NCBI GenBank assembly: GCA_026983755.1
Contig: JALSTL010000019.1
Coordinates: 1 to 5,180, forward strand
Length of the DNA: 5,180 nucleotides
From: Melioribacteraceae bacterium
GTDB taxonomy: Bacteria; Bacteroidota; Ignavibacteria; Ignavibacteriales; Melioribacteraceae
Direction of reading: 5' to 3'
In this document: positions 1 to 5,180 of the stretch, piece after piece
Numbering within the stretch: the first letter of the stretch is position 1
How the letters are laid out: the number at the start of each line of letters is the position of its first letter
Notes under the pieces: generated by a model
Seen by the model: the letters and a program-made list of their open reading frames with translations, nothing else
The model's database searches: none
Told to the model about the DNA's origin: nothing
Made by a program: the position numbers and the translations under genes

Positions 1-224
1 TTAAGAGCACATTGGTATGATGTAAGTTCAAAATCTTTACCGGTACTTTCTATATAAACGGCAATTTGATTTGAGGTTTCACTAACCTTTGTTACACTCA
101 TTTTGTATAACGGCGAGGCTATTGAAAGATTTAATGTTAAAAAGTTAATTATTGTAAAACTAAAAATTAAAAAAAAATTTTTTAGTTTTTTATTTTTCAA
201 AAAATTTGTAATTTGTGTTTGCAT
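1..224 (-). CDS. Secreted protein, N-terminal fragment (signal peptide plus start of an extracellular domain)
   Basis: Reading leftward from the ATG at 222-224, the frame stays open for 74 codons and runs off the window edge, so the 3' part is missing. Residues 1-16 are polar and Lys-rich (MQTQITNFLKNKKLKN). Residues 17-36 are a hydrophobic core (FFLIFSFTIINFLTLNLSIA) with a likely cleavage after Ala36, so this is a Sec signal peptide. The mature part includes QIAVYIESTGKDFELTSYQC (53-72), alternating hydrophobic and polar residues like the first strands of a beta-sandwich. From memory, this resembles the N-terminal domain of Ignavibacteria/Bacteroidota secreted proteins that carry cohesin- or CBM-like folds and end in a dockerin-like or T9SS tail. 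That family link is an inference. The start is supported by GGGAG eight bases upstream; a later Met at residue 42 would remove the signal peptide. Export is well supported; function is unknown. Confidence 0.8.
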   Translation of the reverse strand, partial: MQTQITNFLKNKKLKNFFLIFSFTIINFLTLNLSIASPLYKMSVTKVSETSNQIAVYIESTGKDFELTSYQCAL

Positions 225-232
225 TACAAATA

Positions 233-237
233 CTCCC
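233..237 (-). promoter_or_regulatory. Ribosome binding site of the left secreted-protein gene
   Basis: On the minus strand GGGAG lies eight bases before the ATG at 222-224, with a second purine-rich AAGG at 241-244. This spacing is suitable for a Shine-Dalgarno site and picks this ATG, which keeps the signal peptide, over the internal Met42. Confidence 0.5.
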
Positions 238-258
238 ATTCCTTTTGTTAATGCATTT

Positions 259-293
259 AAGGGCTAACAAGTTGCCGCTTGTTAGTCCTTTTT
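259..293 (+). terminator. Strong stem-loop with U-tract on the plus strand, in the leader of the left gene
   Basis: The arms 259-271 (AAGGGCTAACAAG) and 278-290 (CTTGTTAGTCCTT) pair over 13 positions around the loop TTGCCG. On the plus strand the one imperfect position is a G-U wobble (263/286), and five Us follow at the base (289-293). This has the form of an intrinsic terminator for plus-strand transcription. On the minus strand the same position is an A-C mismatch and no U-tract follows, so there it would be a leader hairpin rather than a terminator. No plus-strand gene lies upstream, so what it would terminate is unclear. Confidence 0.55.
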
Positions 294-297
294 AATT

Positions 298-303
298 ATT
301 ATA
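298..303 (-). promoter_or_regulatory. Possible -10 box of the left gene
   Basis: The minus strand reads TATAAT at 303 to 298, about 75 bases before the start codon of the left gene. Transcription from it would begin near 291, so the mRNA would start almost exactly with the 259-290 stem-loop. No convincing -35 is seen: the hexamer at 17-base spacing is AGTCAA. No Bacteroidota-type TAnnTTTG box is present on the minus strand in this region. In such AT-rich DNA a chance match is quite possible. Confidence 0.25.
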
Positions 304-373
304 TGTTTGTAAAAATCTTTTTGACTCCGTTTATAATTTGTAAAGCCTTTTTGCTATTTCAATATTGGTGCCA

Positions 374-418
374 TTGTGATTAAAAACACATTTATTGTGA
401 TTTTGTGATATAAATCAA
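374..418. promoter_or_regulatory. TTGTGAT word cluster ending in a Crp/Fnr-like dyad
   Basis: TTGTGAT occurs at 374-380, 395-401 and 403-409, and once more at 504-510. The third copy runs into a dyad at 405-418, GTGAT-ATAA-ATCAA, which differs at one base from the Fnr-type half-site pair TTGAT-N4-ATCAA. The cluster lies 150-194 bases upstream of the left gene's start codon, a plausible place for an activator or repressor site. No regulator gene is seen in the window, so the binding protein is unknown. Confidence 0.3.
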
Positions 419-628
419 TATGCTTGTTTTTTGTGTCTCATTTTGGCTATCTTCGTTTGGAACAAAAACGGGAAGGATTTATTAAATTGGTACAAACCCT
501 TTTTTGTGATAGGACAAGATTAAATATGGAAAAACGGTATAAAAAAAGTAATATAAGATTTACTTCTGCAGAAAGGGTTAGGGAAAAGTTATTATTGGAT
601 TTTAATTTATTTACAGATTTTATACAAT

Positions 629-656
629 AAAAAAAGCCGAACATCCGTCCGGCTTT
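629..656 (-). terminator. Intrinsic terminator of the 847-residue gene
   Basis: On the minus strand, 36 bases after the TAG stop, AAAGCCG (656 to 650) pairs with CGGCTTT (639 to 633) around a ten-base loop and is followed by a run of seven Ts that includes the stem end, then ATTG. The GC-rich stem base plus U-tract is a standard Rho-independent terminator. On the plus strand the same hairpin is followed by only three Us, so it should work mainly for the minus-strand gene. Confidence 0.85.
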
Positions 657-691
657 AATAATGATTAAATGAGAATATTAAATTTATTTTT

Positions 692-3235
692 CTATTTCAT
701 TAAAATCATTTTCTTTGTGTTTGTAAAGTTCTTGCCATTTATACCTTTGGCCGAAATAGTATAAATATAAATTCCGCTGGTTAAATTTTCCGCATTGAAA
801 GAAATTGAGTGATTACCTGCGGCAAGTTCTTTGTTCAATATTGTTAAAACTTCTTGTCCTAATAAGTTAAATATTTTCAAAGTTACTTGAGCTTTTTCCG
901 GTAATCCGAAACTTATTTTTGTTGTCGGATTAAACGGGTTAGGATAGTTTTGAGCCAAACTGTATTTTTTGGGAATAACATTTTCTGTTTCAATTCCCGT
1001 TAAAACTTCAACTCTTATTTCATTACTGAATTCGGAAACAGTATCAACCTTATAAGCATAAACACGGTAATTGTAAACGGTAGAATCGTTAACGGTTTCA
1101 TCCATAAAAGATGTTGCATTTGTATTAACTGTATCAACACTTTCAAAAACATCTCCCACTTTATTGCCGCGTCTTTCAATAACAAATCCCAATTCATTAT
1201 CGGAGTTATCTACCCAAGTTAATTGAGGATAACCTGCCGTGGGGTGTATTGTATAAGTTAAATTGGAAGGGGCGCTAACGGGTATAATTTTTGTTCGAAC
1301 GTCCAAAGTGTTAGAATAATCTGATTCTCCGTTAATGTTGAATGCTTTTACTCTGTAAGTATAAAGTTTGTTGTTGGTAAAAGTTGAATCTACAAAACTT
1401 GTTTCGTCTGCCAATACGGTATCCAAAACCGTATAAGATACCGGCGAACCTTCGCCCCGTTCAATAATATAACCGCTTTCTTTATTTGCATTATCGTCCC
1501 AAGCCAAAGTAACTTTATATAATTCATTTGATACAAGCGATAAATTGGTAGGTGCGGCAATTATACCTATAGGTCCGTATAGATAGTTTCTTGCAACTTC
1601 AGCTTGAGTAAGTGCTCTATCGAAAACAGCCAGAAGGTTAATTGTTCCTTCCCAGTGCAAATCTATTCCACCCAATTCATTTCCAATGGCAAAAAAGCTG
1701 GATTCCCAATTGGATAAATCTCCACTAACAACACCTGTTTTTTTAATGGAATTATTTACATAAAAAACAACATTGCCGTCACTATCACGTGTATAAACAA
1801 CATGGTCGAAATCGTCTGTTGAAACGGAATTTGGGGAGGTGGATAATGAGGGTAATCCGTTGTCGGACGTTGAAGTTGTTCTTAAACGTACCTCAAAACT
1901 ATCGGCATCTTGACTTAAAGAAAAATCTCTGCTATTTTCATCTGCGGAAAGTGTAAAAATTCTTGCCGGTCCGGTTTGGGTTTTATTTGCCGCTTTTACC
2001 CAAGCTTCTATTGTAACTTCTTGTGTATTCTTACAAGCATCTATAACTTTTGTAGCGGGATTGGTTGATATTATTGAAGAATTGGAATTAATCATTAATC
2101 CGTCTTTAACCCATTCAACAGCTCCGGGTGTATATATAGTAAAGTTTAGAGCATTACCTACATTGGAATTGTCATATATTTTATTTCCGCTACCTTCTCG
2201 AAATTTGTAAAGTACTTTTTGTCCCGCGGTTATTCTTTGGTTTCCCGAAGCTACATAAAGAGTTGCAGAGTAGCTTTCCGTAGAACCGGCAGACGATGTG
2301 GCTACGCATGTAATTGTTGAACCGTTATCTAAAAAACTACTTTGTAAGGAGAGTGTTTTACTTGTTGCTCCGGCTATGTCTTCACCGTCCTTTTTCCATT
2401 GATATGTTACAGGATATATGCTTACGGCAAAAGCATTAAAGGTTGCTGTTTGTCCCTCAAACACATATTGGTCCGTTGGGTTAACTGCAAAAAAAGGAAC
2501 ATCGTCGCTGGCAACTCCTTCATTATAATTTTGTACAACTTCACTATCGGATAATGCTCTGTCGTATAAGGCAACCATATAATAGGTGCCTTCCCAATAA
2601 TAATCGCTGCTGCTTTCATTTCCTAAAAATATAGAATATGTATTATCCCATGTTGAAAAATCACCATTAATTGTATCTGTTAAAACCAAATTACCGTTTC
2701 TAAATGTTTTTATTGTGCCGTCTGCTTTTCTGGTAAAAACAAGGTGAGTCAATTCAGCGGAAATAGTATCAAAAGTTGTTACTTTACCTTCTAAACTCGT
2801 TTCATTTGTTCTTAATATATAATAATTATTTGCTTTGTATTGAACTATTCCGAAATCTCTTTTATGTAAATCGTCTTTTGATAATGTAAAAATTCTAGTG
2901 TGCAATTTTCTTGTGGTTATGTCTGTAGGTAATAGCCACGTTTCGAATGTAAGTTCATTTGAATTTTTACAAGCATCAATTAATTTGCTGGCTACATTGT
3001 TGGATTTAATTCTGGCATTACCGTGAATATTCAAACCGTAAGCTGTCCAACTAACTAAATCCGTATTGTCAATATTCAAATTTAACGGGGTACCCGGTGA
3101 AGCATCGTTAATGGTTGTTCCGCTTCCTTCATCAAAATTGTAAAGTACTTTTAAACCGTTTGTTACTCTTTGAGCCAATGTAAAATTAGTTATAACCAGA
3201 AAAATAAAAATTACCGGTATTAAGATTTTTTTCAT
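692..3235 (-). CDS. T9SS-tagged secreted protein with LamG, Ig-like, LamG and two FN3 domains
   Basis: Complete 847-residue gene. Residues 1-21 are a Sec signal peptide (MKKILIPVIFIFLVITNFTLA) with likely cleavage before Gln22. LamG/concanavalin A-like domain 1 spans about 22-240, with the opening motif YNFDEGSG and the closing motif DRALSDSEVVQNY. An Ig-like domain spans about 248-328 (YQWKKDGEDIAG, then ITCVA). LamG domain 2 spans about 333-553 (YKFREGSG, DRALTQAEVARNY). FN3-like domains span about 560-648 and 655-744. A T9SS type A sorting domain spans about 758-847, with YPNPFNPTTKI at 764-774 and GIYIYTIS near the end. By family knowledge the tag directs export across the outer membrane and is removed, leaving the protein on the surface or released. 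LamG, Ig and FN3 modules usually bind glycans or proteins, so an adhesin or carbohydrate-binding role is inferred; the ligand is unknown and no catalytic domain is visible. The start is fixed by AGGAGAG five bases upstream. The three Cys (89, 310, 401) give no canonical Ig disulfide: the B-strand position is Ala268. Confidence 0.93.
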   Translation of the reverse strand: MKKILIPVIFIFLVITNFTLAQRVTNGLKVLYNFDEGSGTTINDASPGTPLNLNIDNTDLVSWTAYGLNIHGNARIKSNNVASKLIDACKNSNELTFETWLLPTDITTRKLHTRIFTLSKDDLHKRDFGIVQYKANNYYILRTNETSLEGKVTTFDTISAELTHLVFTRKADGTIKTFRNGNLVLTDTINGDFSTWDNTYSIFLGNESSSDYYWEGTYYMVALYDRALSDSEVVQNYNEGVASDDVPFFAVNPTDQYVFEGQTATFNAFAVSIYPVTYQWKKDGEDIAGATSKTLSLQSSFLDNGSTITCVATSSAGSTESYSATLYVASGNQRITAGQKVLYKFREGSGNKIYDNSNVGNALNFTIYTPGAVEWVKDGLMINSNSSIISTNPATKVIDACKNTQEVTIEAWVKAANKTQTGPARIFTLSADENSRDFSLSQDADSFEVRLRTTSTSDNGLPSLSTSPNSVSTDDFDHVVYTRDSDGNVVFYVNNSIKKTGVVSGDLSNWESSFFAIGNELGGIDLHWEGTINLLAVFDRALTQAEVARNYLYGPIGIIAAPTNLSLVSNELYKVTLAWDDNANKESGYIIERGEGSPVSYTVLDTVLADETSFVDSTFTNNKLYTYRVKAFNINGESDYSNTLDVRTKIIPVSAPSNLTYTIHPTAGYPQLTWVDNSDNELGFVIERRGNKVGDVFESVDTVNTNATSFMDETVNDSTVYNYRVYAYKVDTVSEFSNEIRVEVLTGIETENVIPKKYSLAQNYPNPFNPTTKISFGLPEKAQVTLKIFNLLGQEVLTILNKELAAGNHSISFNAENLTSGIYIYTISAKGINGKNFTNTKKMILMK
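1577..3172 (-). repeat. Internal duplication: two LamG copies flanking an Ig-like domain
   Basis: Copy 1 is encoded by about 2516-3172 (residues 22-240) and copy 2 by about 1577-2239 (residues 333-553). Both begin QR[VI]T.G.KVLY.F.EGSG and both contain K.IDACKN, RIFTLS, RDF, WEGT and DRAL in the same order. The copies have diverged widely in between, so this is an old protein-level duplication rather than a recent DNA repeat. The Ig-like domain (2252-2494) sits between them. Confidence 0.85.
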
Positions 3236-3240
3236 TTTTT

Positions 3241-3247
3241 CTCTCCT
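3241..3247 (-). promoter_or_regulatory. Shine-Dalgarno site of the 847-residue gene
   Basis: The minus strand reads AGGAGAG followed by five A bases and then the ATG at 3233-3235. It is close to the ideal anti-Shine-Dalgarno complement and fixes the start, which opens a normal signal peptide. Many Bacteroidota genes lack such sites, so its strength is notable. Confidence 0.85.
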
Positions 3248-3442
3248 AAAGAAATTATTAAAAAATAAATTGCATAATTAGTTATTTAAATAAGAAGAAT
3301 GGTTTATTAAAAATAAAGTGTAAAATTCAATTAGTTTGCATATTATCGTTAAGTTAGGATTTTTATTAAATATTTTTCTAAGATAATTAGTTGTTCTTTT
3401 ATCAAATATTTAAATATACAAATTTTAAAACTGGAATATATA

Positions 3443-3450
3443 CAAATATA
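3443..3450 (-). promoter_or_regulatory. Possible Bacteroidota-type -7 box of the 847-residue gene
   Basis: The minus strand reads TATATTTG, a match to the Bacteroidota consensus TAnnTTTG, about 210 bases before the start codon. The companion TTTG is not found at the usual distance of about 19-21 bases upstream. Several near matches (such as AATATTTG) lie close by in this AT-rich DNA, so the call is weak. Confidence 0.2.
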
Positions 3451-3554
3451 ACATATTAAAAAATAATAGGTTAATACATTTATCTATTAATTAAGTTTAG
3501 ATATGGTGCCATTTATATCTTACAGCGATATTTATTTTAATACAAAATAATTAG

Positions 3555-5180
3555 TTATTGTACAATTGATTTAACATTTAAGTTTTTATTTATTTTAGAA
3601 TAATCAAGAATATTAACAATTCCGTTTAAATCAATATCACCGTTTTCATATCCGGTTGAAAAAATATTATTTTTAACAATCGTATAATCGGTATCGTTTA
3701 TTTTTTTATCTTCATTTCCGTCACCGGCTATCATGGCATACTTCCCGTTGAGTAATTTTACCATTTGGTTTTTTCCGTATGCTTTGCTTAATGCCGTTGT
3801 AAAATCGTAATTGATTACCGAATTTTTGATTTCAATTTTATTTGCACTCATTACGGGTAAATGATTTCTGTGATAAATTACCAAATAATATTTCCCATCC
3901 GGAATTTTTTGATTGGAGAAATCGTTTGAAGCATCAGAATTAAATAAATATCCGTCGTTATTCAACAATGCCGCAAATCTTTTGGATACGTTTTTTAAAC
4001 CGGAGCGCAATTCCACCAAAACCCAATCTACAATGGTATTAGGGAAGATTTTGACTTTTTGAAAATCTGTAAATTTATATATGTTATTATTGAAAGGTTG
4101 AGAATAAGGTAAATAACCGTTGTTAACAAGAATTGATTTCATTTGTTTATTTTCAAATGCTCCTTCAAGAAACACTTTTATTTTTGAACGTTTATTTACA
4201 AAACTTTTTTTATTGGTTGTAACAATTAATTCGGCGGGTTGAGAATTAACCCAGTAATTTTTATGATCTTTTGGGTTGTAAACTTCACAAAGATATTTGG
4301 TTTTGTTATCCGAGCTTTCTATATTTTTTATTGTTAATGTGTTGGTTGTTGCACCGGAATATTTATTACCATCAATAATTTTACTTTCTTTTACGCTAAC
4401 GAATGGACTTTTCCACCATTGATAAGAAATAGGGTCTTTACATTCTGCTTTTACGGTTAATTTTATACTTTTACCTAAATCGCTACTTTGGTTAATAGGT
4501 TGTTGGGTAATTGTTGGAAGAGTAGGTAATTCGGGAGTTTTTTCCGAGGAAGATTCCCCAATTCCACATGCCCCTATATCTGTTGTTTCTCTTATTTGAC
4601 CCAAAATATCAATAGAAGTAGAAACTCCAGTTGGATCATTCAGATAATCCGTTCCGTTATTAATAGCTTTAGATTTAGAACTTAATCTGAAATCCGGTAT
4701 ATAAGTACCTTTGGGTCCAATTAGTTTTACAAATATCTTTTTGTTACGGTTCTTAAAATTTGGATTAGTATTATATATTTCACCTACTGGTAGTATGTCT
4801 TTTATTTTAAACCAAACAGCTTTATTATCAGATTTACCTTGGTCACCCCCAATAGCATAGCCGGACTTATTGGTATAAAGATTATTTCTGATTGTGCACT
4901 TTTTAGAACCAACAGTTATAGCACGTCTATTATTTGTATTTGCATAATCAATAATATTATTCATAATAAAATTAGGTGAACCACAATCACTGGAAATATG
5001 AATAGCTCCCTCATAAAACGTGGGGTATTCGCTATCCTTATAATTATTGAGGCCAACATCTATTAAAGTATTATTTAAAAAATATGACGGAAAATTATTT
5101 TTAAAAGGAGCTAATTTACCACTTGGACCCCCGATACGATTCCAAGAGCGTTCAAAAATATCATGAGTAATATTATAAAA
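3555..5180 (-). CDS. Secreted beta-helix, Ig-like and dockerin-like protein, 5' end missing
   Basis: An ATG occurs at 4962-4964, but the frame continues open upstream to the window edge (72 more codons, including WNRIGGPSGKLPAFKNN), so that Met is internal and the true start lies outside. Numbering from that internal Met: the upstream 72 residues and residues 1 to about 139 look like a right-handed parallel beta-helix, with turns such as FIMNNIIDYAN and CTIRNNLYTN and a closing DILGQIRETTDIGACG like the D..G..R....DIGA.E motif common after such helices. An Ig-like domain follows at about 148-249 (YQWWK, then YLCEV). A module at about 262-391 contains DWVLVELRSG and YYLVIYHRNHLPVMSA. A dockerin-like pair of calcium loops lies at 413-462: D415/N417/D419/N423/D426 and D443/D445/N447/N451/D454. 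The chain ends NVKSIVQ with no T9SS tag. Beta-helix folds often act on or bind polysaccharides, but no catalytic site can be assigned here. The ORF and its domain order are secure; substrate and export route are not. Confidence 0.88.
   Translation of the reverse strand, partial: FYNITHDIFERSWNRIGGPSGKLAPFKNNFPSYFLNNTLIDVGLNNYKDSEYPTFYEGAIHISSDCGSPNFIMNNIIDYANTNNRRAITVGSKKCTIRNNLYTNKSGYAIGGDQGKSDNKAVWFKIKDILPVGEIYNTNPNFKNRNKKIFVKLIGPKGTYIPDFRLSSKSKAINNGTDYLNDPTGVSTSIDILGQIRETTDIGACGIGESSSEKTPELPTLPTITQQPINQSSDLGKSIKLTVKAECKDPISYQWWKSPFVSVKESKIIDGNKYSGATTNTLTIKNIESSDNKTKYLCEVYNPKDHKNYWVNSQPAELIVTTNKKSFVNKRSKIKVFLEGAFENKQMKSILVNNGYLPYSQPFNNNIYKFTDFQKVKIFPNTIVDWVLVELRSGLKNVSKRFAALLNNDGYLFNSDASNDFSNQKIPDGKYYLVIYHRNHLPVMSANKIEIKNSVINYDFTTALSKAYGKNQMVKLLNGKYAMIAGDGNEDKKINDTDYTIVKNNIFSTGYENGDIDLNGIVNILDYSKINKNLNVKSIVQ

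Larger units (their letters stand above)
225..691. other. Gene-free stretch between the left gene and the 847-residue gene
   Basis: These 467 bases hold no protein gene that can be defended. In order from the left they contain the ribosome binding site of the left gene, a strong stem-loop (259-290), a possible minus-strand -10 box (298-303), a cluster of TTGTGAT words with a Crp/Fnr-like dyad (374-418), and the terminator of the 847-residue gene (629-656). Between about 424 and 630 the plus strand is open, but only from a TTG start without a ribosome binding site, or from an ATG at 526 that would give 34 residues. Neither product is recognisable. The stretch is best read as the promoter region of the left gene plus the 3' end of the neighbour. 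Confidence 0.6.
3236..3554. other. AT-rich spacer between the right gene and the 847-residue gene
   Basis: These 319 bases are extremely AT-rich with no reading frame of note on either strand. They hold the Shine-Dalgarno site of the 847-residue gene and a possible -7 box. There is also a six-base-pair inverted repeat (AGATAT 3499-3504 / ATATCT 3515-3520, ten-base loop) just after the right gene's stop. It has no U-tract, so no proper terminator is seen for the right gene. The length suggests separate transcription units, but read-through from the right gene cannot be excluded. Confidence 0.6.

Noticed and set aside
301..308. TATGTTTG on the plus strand, a match to the TAnnTTTG promoter box, with TTG about 19 bases upstream
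   Set aside because: No credible plus-strand gene follows, and the upstream element overlaps the stem-loop at 259-290. It is most likely a chance match in AT-rich DNA.
424..630. Plus-strand open frame of 68 codons ending at the terminator
   Set aside because: It begins with TTG and has no ribosome binding site. The only internal ATG (526) would give 34 residues with a weak AGGA eleven bases upstream. The product is unrecognisable. A short decayed gene is possible but cannot be supported.
447..644. Minus-strand open frame of 65 codons
   Set aside because: Its start codon lies in the loop of the terminator at 629-656, it has no ribosome binding site, and the product looks like random AT-rich translation.
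1015..1197. Second minus-strand frame inside the 847-residue gene
   Set aside because: It lies fully inside a secure coding region in another frame and encodes no recognisable protein. The same applies to the frame at 2422-2619.
3499..3520. Inverted repeat AGATAT/ATATCT as terminator of the right gene
   Set aside because: The stem is only six A/T-rich base pairs and no U-tract follows on the minus strand.
4962..4964. ATG at 4962-4964 as the start of the right gene
   Set aside because: The frame is open for 72 further codons to the window edge with coherent beta-helix-like sequence, and a start here would leave the protein without a signal peptide.

Overview
The window is strongly AT-rich and carries parts of three large secreted or surface proteins, all on the minus strand. 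The 847-residue protein ends in a type IX secretion (T9SS) sorting tag that opens with YPNPFNPTTKI. The right-hand protein has a DWVLVELR / HRNHLPVMSA module followed by a dockerin-like EF-hand pair. This combination points to the Bacteroidota/Chlorobiota (FCB) group, most likely Ignavibacteria or a close relative. The placement is inferred from motif style, not from a search.

Layout in the direction of transcription (right to left): (1) 3555-5180, a gene whose start lies beyond the window. It encodes a parallel beta-helix region, an Ig-like domain, the DWVLVELR module and a C-terminal dockerin-like domain. (2) 3236-3554, a very AT-rich spacer without a gene. (3) 692-3235, a complete gene for a signal peptide, LamG, Ig-like, LamG, two FN3 domains and a T9SS tag, with a strong Shine-Dalgarno site and an intrinsic terminator at 629-656. 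(4) 225-691, a gene-free stretch of 467 bases with that terminator, a cluster of TTGTGAT words next to a Crp/Fnr-like dyad, and a strong stem-loop near 259-290. (5) 1-224, the first 74 codons of a third gene running off the left edge. It begins with a signal peptide and continues into an extracellular beta-sandwich-like domain.

The three genes look like a cluster of exported adhesin or carbohydrate-binding proteins built from mobile extracellular modules. No catalytic enzyme, RNA gene, transposase or CRISPR array was seen. The best leads are the pairing of a T9SS-tagged protein with a neighbour that ends in a dockerin-like domain and lacks the tag, the module of unknown function in the right-hand protein, and the stem-loop in the leader of the left gene. 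That stem-loop reads as a terminator on the strand opposite to the gene.
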